NCBI GenBank assembly: GCA_007121995.1
Contig: SKJK01000188.1
Location: 1 to 10,894, forward strand
DNA: 10,894 nt
Origin: Desulfobulbaceae bacterium
Lineage (GTDB): Bacteria > Desulfobacterota > Desulfobulbia > Desulfobulbales > Desulfobulbaceae
Direction of reading: 5' to 3'
Shown here piece after piece: positions 1 through 6,740 of this stretch. A program made the translations under genes and the position numbers. The notes beneath the pieces were generated by a model. The model worked only from the letters and a program-made list of their open reading frames with translations, did no database searches and was not told where the DNA came from. Positions within the stretch are counted from its first letter, which is position 1, and each line of letters begins with the position of its first letter.

Positions 1-1060
1 CGGCGCCGTCGGAGACGGTCACTCCCTCGGGCCTGGTGCGAAACCAGGCCCGGATCCGGCCTTGGGAATCACCCACCATCAGGGTGGTTTTACCGATGAG
101 AAAAGAGAGAGAGGTAATTTCAGCATCAAGCTCCGGCAGCAGTGAGAGTTCCTCGGCAATCCGCAGATCGCCCAGGGTCCGGCTGTCCACCCGCAAAAGA
201 TGGCCATCAGGCCAAATCAGATAGACGGTATCGCCTCGGCCGGAAATCATCAGCCGTTTGGGGATCCCGCGCCGTTCAATATCCAACTGCATCTCACCGC
301 CGCTGACCGTGGCGGTCACTTCACCGGTGAGCATATTGCGGCGGGAGGTAATGTTTTGAACCCGCAGCATACCGTCGGTGGTGAGGGTAGTGATCACTGG
401 ACCGCTGGACAGCACCGAAAAATCGATGAGTTTGATGTGCTCATGACCGGTGGCGATGGGCGGCTGTTCATCAATGGCCAGTCGCAGCCGGCGCAACTGA
501 CCCACCGGGGTCCGTTGCACCACCCCACCATCATAGGTGGCGATCTGACCAACCTCCAGGTTCTGCAAGTTGGCCGGCAAATTCTGTTCGTCGACAAAAA
601 ATTCGGTATCGATGGAAATCCGGCTCAGCTGAATTCGGCCATCGGCAAAAGCGGCGGCCAGAATTTCCGCATTGGGATCAAAGGCAAAGGCGCTCGGAAT
701 TTCCCCACCAGTCAGCTTAGCGCTGACCAGGGTTTCGCCGTTATCGATCCGGAAGGAACGGGCTTGCGCCCCCTCCTGCTCCAAAGCCCAGGCAGAAAGC
801 AGATGTTCATCGGTGCCCAGAAAAGCAACATCATCAGCACTCCGAACCGTAGCCGGAACCTGATGCTGCAATGCATTCTCTGCCCCGGCAAACAGGGGAA
901 CCACCACACTGGCCAGATAGACAAAAACCCCGATAACCGCGATAATGGTACCCACCCCTCCCAGGGAAATCAGGATATGGGCCAGGCGGTCGATGATCTT
1001 GACGCTGCGTTTGGTGGTGTAGCGGCGGCCGGTGCCGGTGAATCTGTTCTTTGCGCTCAT
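1..1060 (-). CDS. pstC: Phosphate ABC transporter permease PstC, long form, N-terminal part only
   Basis: Reading leftwards from an ATG at 1060 the frame stays open to the window edge, giving 353 residues without a stop. A basic N-terminus is followed by one strong membrane segment (about residues 28-56), then a long hydrophilic region with repeated beta-propeller-like blades. Blade-like stretches include FDPNAEILAAAFADGRIQLS (127-146), about 217-235, 268-291 and 316-340. Long PstC-type permeases of proteobacteria are known to carry such an extra domain between the first helix and the permease core, and the gene lies directly downstream of pstS. The permease core itself lies outside the window, so the call rests on layout and neighbour. 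With an inside N-terminus the extra domain would be periplasmic (inference). Spacing from pstS is 137 bp, filled mostly by a hairpin. Only a weak Shine-Dalgarno (GAGACGG) precedes the ATG. In-frame upstream GTG codons exist but have no better site. Confidence 0.75.
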   Translation of the reverse strand, partial: MSAKNRFTGTGRRYTTKRSVKIIDRLAHILISLGGVGTIIAVIGVFVYLASVVVPLFAGAENALQHQVPATVRSADDVAFLGTDEHLLSAWALEQEGAQARSFRIDNGETLVSAKLTGGEIPSAFAFDPNAEILAAAFADGRIQLSRISIDTEFFVDEQNLPANLQNLEVGQIATYDGGVVQRTPVGQLRRLRLAIDEQPPIATGHEHIKLIDFSVLSSGPVITTLTTDGMLRVQNITSRRNMLTGEVTATVSGGEMQLDIERRGIPKRLMISGRGDTVYLIWPDGHLLRVDSRTLGDLRIAEELSLLPELDAEITSLSFLIGKTTLMVGDSQGRIRAWFRTRPEGVTVSDGA

Positions 1061-1114
1061 GCTGTAAAGCCGTCTCAGATAGAATTGCCAAATCGATCCT
1101 GAAGAATGCTGGGA

Positions 1115-1164
1115 TTCCGGCTCCGGTGGCCGGGGCACAGTGCCCCGAACCACTGGAACCGGAA
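1115..1164 (-). repeat. Nested intercistronic hairpin between pstS and pstC
   Basis: Three consecutive arm pairs share one axis: TTCCGG/CCGGAA (1115-1120 with 1159-1164), CCGGTGG/CCACTGG with one G.T (1123-1129 with 1150-1156), and a perfect 8-bp CGGGGCAC/GTGCCCCG (1131-1138 with 1140-1147). Small symmetric or near-symmetric interruptions separate them. There is no T-tract on either side, so it does not look like a simple intrinsic terminator. In ABC transporter operons, hairpins downstream of the binding-protein gene can stabilise its upstream mRNA or reduce read-through, as with the malE-malF REP elements. That role is inferred here. Confidence 0.6.
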
Positions 1165-1197
1165 ATCAGGAGTGGGAGGAGGTGATGGAGTTGCTGC

Positions 1198-2175
1198 TTA
1201 TTGGATTCCTATTTTACCCATGTGCTCTTCTGCGATCACCTGGGTGATGGGATAGTAGCCGTCCCGGACCACGTCGGTCTGGCCTTCCTTGCTGAAGATG
1301 TACTTGACGAATTCCCGGCGCAGAGGATCGAGCTGGCTACCAGGCTTGTGGTTAACGTACACATAGAGGAAACGGGCCAGTGGATACTCCCCGGTATAGG
1401 CATTCTCCGGGGTGGCGGCGATACAGGCGCCGTCGGGGGTGGATGCCAAGGGTACGGCGCGAACGTCTGCGGTCATGTAGCCGATGCCGGAGTAGCCGAT
1501 GCCGGCCAATTCGCTGGCGGTACCTTGGACCACCGAAGAGCTGCCCGGCTGCTCCTTAACTTCATCTTTGTAGTCCCCGCCAAACAGGGCGTTGTCCTTG
1601 AAGAAACCGTAGGTGCCGGAGGCGGAGTTACGGCCGTACAGGCTGATGGGCAGGCTGGCGAATTGACCGGTGAGACCTACATCGCCCCAGGTACGAAGAT
1701 CTTTGTCATGGCCGCCACGCCGGGTCTTGGAGAAGATGGCGTCAACCTGCTGGAGGGTCAGGCACTGAGTGGGGTTGTCCTTGTGAACGTAAACCGCCAA
1801 CATGTCGATACCGGTGGGCAGCTCGGTGGGCTTGTAGCCGTAGCGTTTTTCGAAGTTATCGATTTCCTGTCCACGCATGGGCCTGCTCATGGGTCCGAAG
1901 TGAGCGGTGCCGCTGATCAGAGCAGGCGGTGCGGTACCGGAACCTTTACCTTCAATTTCGATCTGGACGTTGGGGTACTGACGCATGAAGCCTTCAGCCC
2001 AGAGCGTCATGGTGTTATTCATCGAGTCAGAACCAATGCTCTTGATGTTGCCCGATACCCCGGCAACCGGCTCATATGGTTTCAGGTTTGGGTCCACGTG
2101 GGCTGAGGCCAGTGCGGGCAGGGCCAGCAAGGCTGCCAGGGCCAAGAATTTTTTTGATACGGTCTTCTTTTCCAT
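1198..2175 (-). CDS. pstS: Phosphate ABC transporter, periplasmic phosphate-binding protein PstS
   Basis: 325 residues with a typical Sec signal peptide: KK-rich start, hydrophobic core 10-22, and an AxA-type cleavage site after ALASA (residue 25), leaving HVDPNL as the mature start. There is no lipobox cysteine, so the mature protein is probably soluble in the periplasm. Anion-binding elements of the PstS family are visible: IGSDSM (47-52), GKGSGT (76-81), the FGPMSRPM segment (93-100) and GRNSASGTY (181-189). Length fits the family. It captures inorganic phosphate for the PstC/PstA/PstB importer, and pstC follows. The start at 2175 is fixed by an AGGAG at good spacing. The gene lies 137 bp upstream of pstC and is probably co-transcribed with it, with differential expression through the intervening hairpin. 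Related family members bind other oxyanions, so phosphate specificity rests on homology. Confidence 0.9.
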   Translation of the reverse strand: MEKKTVSKKFLALAALLALPALASAHVDPNLKPYEPVAGVSGNIKSIGSDSMNNTMTLWAEGFMRQYPNVQIEIEGKGSGTAPPALISGTAHFGPMSRPMRGQEIDNFEKRYGYKPTELPTGIDMLAVYVHKDNPTQCLTLQQVDAIFSKTRRGGHDKDLRTWGDVGLTGQFASLPISLYGRNSASGTYGFFKDNALFGGDYKDEVKEQPGSSSVVQGTASELAGIGYSGIGYMTADVRAVPLASTPDGACIAATPENAYTGEYPLARFLYVYVNHKPGSQLDPLRREFVKYIFSKEGQTDVVRDGYYPITQVIAEEHMGKIGIQ

Positions 2176-2183
2176 GTTGCAAA

Positions 2184-2190
2184 TCTCCTT
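2184..2190 (-). promoter_or_regulatory. Ribosome-binding site of pstS
   Basis: AAGGAGA on the minus strand, 8 nt upstream of the ATG at 2175. It decides the start of pstS and argues against the overlapping out-of-frame ORF that crosses this start. Confidence 0.75.
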
Positions 2191-2257
2191 TTGTTTTTGC
2201 TCTTAACGGCCGGCATGTGCTGCCGTCTGGTCATCTTGCCATCGAATGTGTCGCACA

Positions 2258-2367
2258 AATCTTCACCAGTGCCCCGGACAAAAGCAAACAGAGCAATCGA
2301 GGAGGTATGTGTGACAGGGGCGATAAAGACGCCCTGTCGGCCCATGCCGGCTGCACTGGTGAAGATT
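2258..2367 (-). repeat. 110-bp dyad with perfect 15-bp arms and inner stem in the pstS leader region
   Basis: AATCTTCACCAGTGC at 2258-2272 is an exact reverse complement of GCACTGGTGAAGATT at 2353-2367. Between them a second stem forms from GACAGGGGCG (2313-2322) and CGCCCTGTC (2329-2337) with one bulged base and a short loop. The dyad ends about 80 nt upstream of the pstS start. If transcribed leftwards it would be a branched 5'-leader structure; as DNA it could be a small palindromic insertion. No target-site duplication is visible at its ends, and I recognise no known riboswitch motif in it. Confidence 0.6.
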
Positions 2368-2372
2368 CCCGC

Positions 2373-2390
2373 GCCGGGTAATGACCCGGC
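2373..2390. repeat. Perfect 7-bp hairpin next to the pstS leader dyad
   Basis: GCCGGGT (2373-2379) and ACCCGGC (2384-2390) flank a 4-nt loop. No T-tract follows on either strand. It lies 5 bp from the 110-bp dyad and may belong to the same structured leader. Confidence 0.45.
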
Positions 2391-2741
2391 CAAATCAGAT
2401 ATTGACAGTGATTGATAAAAATTAGGGTTTTATTAGGTTTAGATCAGAGGATGATGAAACAGGCGAAATACGCAAGAGGACGTGTTGAAAAAATAGAGTT
2501 TGAAGCAGATTTTTCACTTCCCGATGCGCAGGACAAGGGTGCCTATAAGAGGCTATCGTACCGGGCATTGATCGGAATAGTATGAGGTTTCTGTTAAAAT
2601 TTGGTTAGATCGGCAAGTGCTCCTTTTGCTTATGGTGGTAATTCGGTAAAAAAAGGGTCGGCAGAAAGTGGAACAACGGGAACGATCGATTTTTGTCCCC
2701 ACTGAACGCAAATTTGGGGATATTTTAATCGGACAGCCACC

Positions 2742-4661
2742 ATGTATGTTGAGAAAGGCAATGAAAGCATGAACGAACGACAATGCGCCACCGAGCACCA
2801 CCCATCATTTCATGATGTGGAGACCCTACTCGCCGAATTGTCGGCCATACGAACGGAGATGATCAATGAGGCAGGAAGATGTCGTGCCCTGCTTGATGCA
2901 GTCCATCCCAACCATCGTGAAAGTGCACGCAATCTTCTCCATTACCTGGTCCTGCGCCGACGCGATCTCCGCCCCTTGCAGCGTCGTTTGTCGACCCTGG
3001 GACTTTCATCGTTGGGTCGGGCCGAATCCTGCGTGCTGGCCACGGTCGATGCCGTGCTCGATACCCTGGACCGTTTGGTCGAGGCCCCTCTTCCTTTGCG
3101 GCCCAGGGAGAAAGGGACAGTTCAGTTTGTCCAGGGCGCCGAACTGCTGGCCAGGCATACCGAGTGTTTGCTTGGACCAGCGACTCCAGGGCGAGGCGTG
3201 CGAATTATGGTAACCATGCCCACCGAGGCGGCCCACGACTACAGCCTGATTCACACCCTGCTCCAGCATGGGATGGACTGCATGCGGATCAATTGCGTCC
3301 GGGACGATGCCGACATCTGGCTACGGATGATTGAACATCTGCGCCGCGCGGAACAGGCCCTTGGCCGTTCCTGCCGGGTCATGATGGACCTTGGCGGTCC
3401 TAAACTGCGCACCGGACGACTGGAGGCTGGCCCTGCGGTGCTGCGGATACGTCCTCGAACGGATGCGTACGGAAGGGTGATTACGCCGGCACGCCTCTGG
3501 TTGCATCCTGCCGCGACGATGCCGATGCCACCGTCTCCTGCCGACGGCATTCTGCCGGTGCCTGCGGAGTGGCTAGCGCGGCTACGGCATGAAACACAGG
3601 TGCAATGCATCGACGTCAGAGGGCGACGACGTTACATGACCATTGTCGATGTCACCGCGCAGGGCTGCTGGGCGGAAATGAAGAGAACAGCTTATATCGT
3701 CCCCGGTACGTGCCTGCGTTATCGAGGGCGAGACGGAGATGGAGGCTGGCATGAAGCCGTGGTGAATGATCTGCCCCGGACCGAGCGGCCGATCACCCTC
3801 CAACGTGGCGATCTGCTGACCGTGACTACGGCCACAGTACTCGGTCGACCGGCCAGCTACGATTCAGCCGGTTCTGTCCTGACACCGGCAATGATCGGCT
3901 GCACCGTTCCTGAGATCTTTGCCGATCTTCGGGCAGGGGAATCCATCTGGTTCGATGACGGCAAGATCGGAGGGATCATTGAGGGAGTCGAGGAGGAGCG
4001 GGTCCGCGTCCGTATAACCCATGCCCGGCCTGGAGGGGGAAAATTGCGCAGCGATAAGGGGATCAATTTCCCTGACAGCAAGCTTGCCCTGGGTGCCCTG
4101 ACAGCCAAGGACCTCGACGATCTCCGCTTTGTCTCATGCCATGCCGATGTGGTGGGCCTGTCTTTTGCCAATTCCGCAGCCGATGTCGAGCAGCTCCAGG
4201 GTCACCTCGAGGCCTTGGCCGGCCGACAGCCGGCGGTGGTGCTCAAAATTGAAACCCGTCGTGGTTTCGAGAACCTGCCCGACATGCTGTTGACCGCCAT
4301 GCAGGCACCGTGTTGCGGGGTAATGATCGCCCGGGGCGATCTGGCGGTTGAATGCGGATTTGAGCGGCTGGCCGAGGTTCAGGAAGAGATCCTCTGGATC
4401 TGCGAGGCCGCCCACGTCCCCGTGATCTGGGCGACCCAGGTGCTGGAATCCCTGGCCAAGGAAGGCATGCCTTCCCGAGCCGAAATAACCGATGCCGCCA
4501 TGGGGCACCGAGCGGAATGCGTCATGCTCAACAAGGGCCCCCATGTAATGACTGCAGTCCAGCTGCTCGACGGGATCCTGCGACGTATGCAAAACCATCA
4601 GGCCAAAAAGCGCGCCATGTTGCGCGCCCTGCGCCTTGCCCATTTTCTGCCGAGTGGGTGA
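2742..4661 (+). CDS. Divergent pyruvate kinase-family protein with N-terminal extension and no C-terminal domain
   Basis: 639 residues. Residues 1-150 are a mostly helical, charged extension absent from ordinary pyruvate kinases (about 470 residues). The barrel begins near 152. Recognisable motifs are MRIN (181-184), DLGGPKLRTG (216-225), GINFPD (440-445), LKIE (501-504), IARGDLAVE (529-537), ATQVLES (564-570) and SRAEITD (578-584). Retained catalytic residues by homology are R182, N184, K502, E504, D533 and T565. The segment between barrel halves (226-439) is about twice a normal B domain; its second part (350-439) resembles the usual B domain and the first part is an insertion. The canonical SGET loop is replaced by NKGP (597-600), and the chain ends where the allosteric C domain would start. 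Predicted reaction: phosphoenolpyruvate plus ADP to pyruvate plus ATP, but activity is not assured. The start is uncertain: the ATG at 2769 (residue 10) follows an AAAGG and may be the true one. It stands alone, convergent with the next operon. Confidence 0.8.
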   Translation: MYVEKGNESMNERQCATEHHPSFHDVETLLAELSAIRTEMINEAGRCRALLDAVHPNHRESARNLLHYLVLRRRDLRPLQRRLSTLGLSSLGRAESCVLATVDAVLDTLDRLVEAPLPLRPREKGTVQFVQGAELLARHTECLLGPATPGRGVRIMVTMPTEAAHDYSLIHTLLQHGMDCMRINCVRDDADIWLRMIEHLRRAEQALGRSCRVMMDLGGPKLRTGRLEAGPAVLRIRPRTDAYGRVITPARLWLHPAATMPMPPSPADGILPVPAEWLARLRHETQVQCIDVRGRRRYMTIVDVTAQGCWAEMKRTAYIVPGTCLRYRGRDGDGGWHEAVVNDLPRTERPITLQRGDLLTVTTATVLGRPASYDSAGSVLTPAMIGCTVPEIFADLRAGESIWFDDGKIGGIIEGVEEERVRVRITHARPGGGKLRSDKGINFPDSKLALGALTAKDLDDLRFVSCHADVVGLSFANSAADVEQLQGHLEALAGRQPAVVLKIETRRGFENLPDMLLTAMQAPCCGVMIARGDLAVECGFERLAEVQEEILWICEAAHVPVIWATQVLESLAKEGMPSRAEITDAAMGHRAECVMLNKGPHVMTAVQLLDGILRRMQNHQAKKRAMLRALRLAHFLPSG

Positions 4662-4761
4662 ATGGGTCATGATGGGTTTTCCGCTTGGCCGGATTTGTCC
4701 GTGTGTAATAGCGTTCAAGTTCCACTTGCTCACCACATTAAATGGACCTCTCATGAAAACT

Positions 4762-4798
4762 GAGAAAGATTCTTTTGCATGTAATCTTCCCGATTCTC
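4762..4798. terminator. Weak dyad between convergent genes, possible bidirectional terminator
   Basis: Arms GAGAA/TTCTC (4762-4766, 4794-4798) and AGATT/AATCT (4767-4771, 4783-4787) lie in the 177-bp gap between the convergent pyruvate kinase-like gene and the response-regulator gene. The stem is AT-rich and interrupted. On the minus strand a short T-rich stretch (TTTTC) follows. Placement is right, but stability is low. Confidence 0.2.
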
Positions 4799-4838
4799 TT
4801 ATCCCCGCAACATGATACCTTGTTTATTATTCTGAAAT

Positions 4839-6740
4839 TCAGGGACCAGCTCGTGATCGGTTACCATTCTGTTCTTGAACATAGTCTAAAGCCTGATCGC
4901 ATGAGAGGGGGTGCTGAAAGAAGTACCCTTGGGCAAAATCGCAGCCCATTTTCTTCAACATAGACATCTGTTCAAGCGTTTCGACCCCCTCGGCGATAAG
5001 TTCAAGACGTAAGTTACGGGCAAGCGTGATAACAGCATTGATGATCGCGATGTGGTCTGGATTGTCAAAGGTGTTATTAATAAAAGACCGGTCGATTTTC
5101 ATGCCGGAGACGGGGAAATTGTGCAGGCAACTGAGCGAAGAATAGCCGGTACCGAAATCATCCATGTGCAGATCGATGCCGAGGTCACGAATTTGGCTCA
5201 AGATGATCACGGCAAGGTCCATATCATCCATGATGGCACTTTCGGTGATTTCGAGCTTGAGGGCGGCCGGAGGCAGATCGGTTTCCTGGATTATGTCACG
5301 GATATTTTCGACCAGATGCGGGCATCGAAGCTGTTTCGGTGACAGGTTCACGCTGACAAAAAGATTGTCAAGGTCCGGCAAGCGCCTCCACCGTGCTAAC
5401 TCCAGACAGGCCTCCCGTAAAACCCATTCGCCGATGGGTACGATAATACCGATTTCTTCCGCCAACGGGATGAAGTCCAGTGGCGGTACGACCCCTCTGG
5501 TTGGGTGTTGCCAGCGGAGAAGGGCTTCAAACCCGTGAACCCGGCCACTGTCCAAATGAACGATCGGCTGGTACACCAAGCGGAATTGGTCATTCTCAAT
5601 GGCCAGCCGAAGATCGTTCTCCATGGCCATCCGGAGGAGAGCATCCTCGTGCATGCGACTGTCGAAGATAGAAAAACAGTTCTTACCGGCAGCCTTGGCG
5701 CGGTACATGGCTGTGTCGGCATCGCGAATTATCTCGTCTGGCGACAAATACGGGAGGGCGCTGGTGGTGACCCCAATACTTATTGTGATTTTGATGTTGT
5801 GGTTATCTACCTTGTACGGCTCGGCCATGACGTCCAGCAATCGTTCCGCAACATACATGGCATCGTAGTGATGTTTTATCCCGTCAAGCAACACAACAAA
5901 CTCGTCCCCACCGACCCGAGCAGGCGTGCAGTCAGACAGGAAAGCAACGACATCCTCTTTGCGAAGCACGCTGACTAATCGTTTGGCAAAGGTGATAAGC
6001 AGCTTGTCACCGATAAGATGACCAAGGCTGTCATTGACGATTTTGAAACGATCCATATCAAGAAAAAGCACCGCAAACAACCGGTGAGGATCGCGCCTTT
6101 GTAAAGCGATGGCCCGGGTGAGGGTATCATTGAATGAGCGACGGTTTGGCAAACCCGTCAGCATGTCCCGAAGGGCCATGTCGCGCAACTCGGCTGTGCG
6201 CTTTTCAACCAATACTTCCAAATCGCCCATCTTGATCTGTGCCAGTTGCGTTGCCAGCCATTTGCCGGTCATTGCCGAGGCAAGTTGACAGACTTCAACA
6301 TCGTCGAAGGGTTTTTTTAGAATGAGGAGCCGGTCGGTAATGCCAAGCTTCTGCACAATCTGGTCCCAGGAATAATCAGAGTAGGCCGTACAGATGACCA
6401 CCTGTATGGCGGGGTCGACCTGCCAAAGACGCGAGATGGTCTCCACTCCGTCCCATCCTGGAGGCATCCGCATATCAACAAAGGCCAGCTGATACGGACG
6501 ACCTTCTCGTAAAGCCGCTTCCACCATGGCCAAACCGATTTGGCCTTGTGAGGCCGTATCGATTTCAAATTCCTGCTGTTGCGACTCGACTGGTTGAGTG
6601 CCGAAAAGCAAAGCTTCATCATCGTCAAGATCAACGATGTGGGATTTACGAGAGAGAGTCTTCCGAAAATCGTCATGGATGGCGGTATTATCGTCGATGA
6701 CAATCACACGCCGGGCACTTTGGCTTAAGGCTTGGCTCAT
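4839..6740 (-). CDS. Response regulator with receiver, GGDEF and EAL domains (cyclic-di-GMP turnover)
   Basis: 633 residues, cytoplasmic. Receiver (about 10-160): acidic pair D16-D17, phospho-acceptor D89 in FVDMRMPPGWDG, T118 and the KKP lysine at 142. Its length is raised by a stretch of about 25 residues at 38-62 that short receivers lack. A charged linker (165-190) leads to GGDEF (190-360) with an intact GGDEF at 277-281; no RxxD inhibitory site is seen at the usual place, where FLSD stands. The EAL domain (375-620) has EALLRW (405-410), EITES (497-501), DDFGTGYSSL (527-536), KIDRSF (548-553), AEGVET (583-588) and QGYFF (604-608). Both output domains therefore look competent for diguanylate cyclase and phosphodiesterase activity; which dominates cannot be told from sequence. 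The ATG at 6740 overlaps the kinase stop by 4 bp (ATGA), indicating translational coupling and a cognate kinase-regulator pair. Confidence 0.92.
   Translation of the reverse strand: MSQALSQSARRVIVIDDNTAIHDDFRKTLSRKSHIVDLDDDEALLFGTQPVESQQQEFEIDTASQGQIGLAMVEAALREGRPYQLAFVDMRMPPGWDGVETISRLWQVDPAIQVVICTAYSDYSWDQIVQKLGITDRLLILKKPFDDVEVCQLASAMTGKWLATQLAQIKMGDLEVLVEKRTAELRDMALRDMLTGLPNRRSFNDTLTRAIALQRRDPHRLFAVLFLDMDRFKIVNDSLGHLIGDKLLITFAKRLVSVLRKEDVVAFLSDCTPARVGGDEFVVLLDGIKHHYDAMYVAERLLDVMAEPYKVDNHNIKITISIGVTTSALPYLSPDEIIRDADTAMYRAKAAGKNCFSIFDSRMHEDALLRMAMENDLRLAIENDQFRLVYQPIVHLDSGRVHGFEALLRWQHPTRGVVPPLDFIPLAEEIGIIVPIGEWVLREACLELARWRRLPDLDNLFVSVNLSPKQLRCPHLVENIRDIIQETDLPPAALKLEITESAIMDDMDLAVIILSQIRDLGIDLHMDDFGTGYSSLSCLHNFPVSGMKIDRSFINNTFDNPDHIAIINAVITLARNLRLELIAEGVETLEQMSMLKKMGCDFAQGYFFQHPLSCDQALDYVQEQNGNRSRAGP

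Larger units (their letters stand above)
2176..2741. other. Divergent intergenic region between pstS (leftward) and the pyruvate kinase-like gene (rightward)
   Basis: 566 bp with no convincing gene; short ORFs crossing it lack ribosome-binding sites and overlap pstS out of frame. The pstS-proximal half holds the 110-bp dyad and a second hairpin (listed separately). Around 2392-2418 the minus strand shows three 7-mers at 10-bp steps (TTATCAA, CTGTCAA, CTGATTT) that faintly resemble a Pho box, although the canonical repeat is 11 bp. The half next to the kinase gene is AT-rich. A TATAAG at 2544-2549 could be a -10 box on the + strand, but I find no good -35, so no promoter is called. Confidence 0.5.

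Noticed and set aside
200..1102. Long + strand ORF of 300 codons
   Set aside because: It lies opposite the pstC frame, has a glycine- and proline-rich composition without domains, and the minus-strand frame shows a membrane helix and blade repeats.
1201..2106. Long + strand ORF of 301 codons
   Set aside because: Antisense shadow of pstS, which has a signal peptide, family motifs and a good ribosome-binding site.
2082..2393. Minus-strand ORF of 103 codons covering the leader dyad and the start of pstS
   Set aside because: It overlaps pstS out of frame, ends in a shadow of the signal peptide and has no clear ribosome-binding site.
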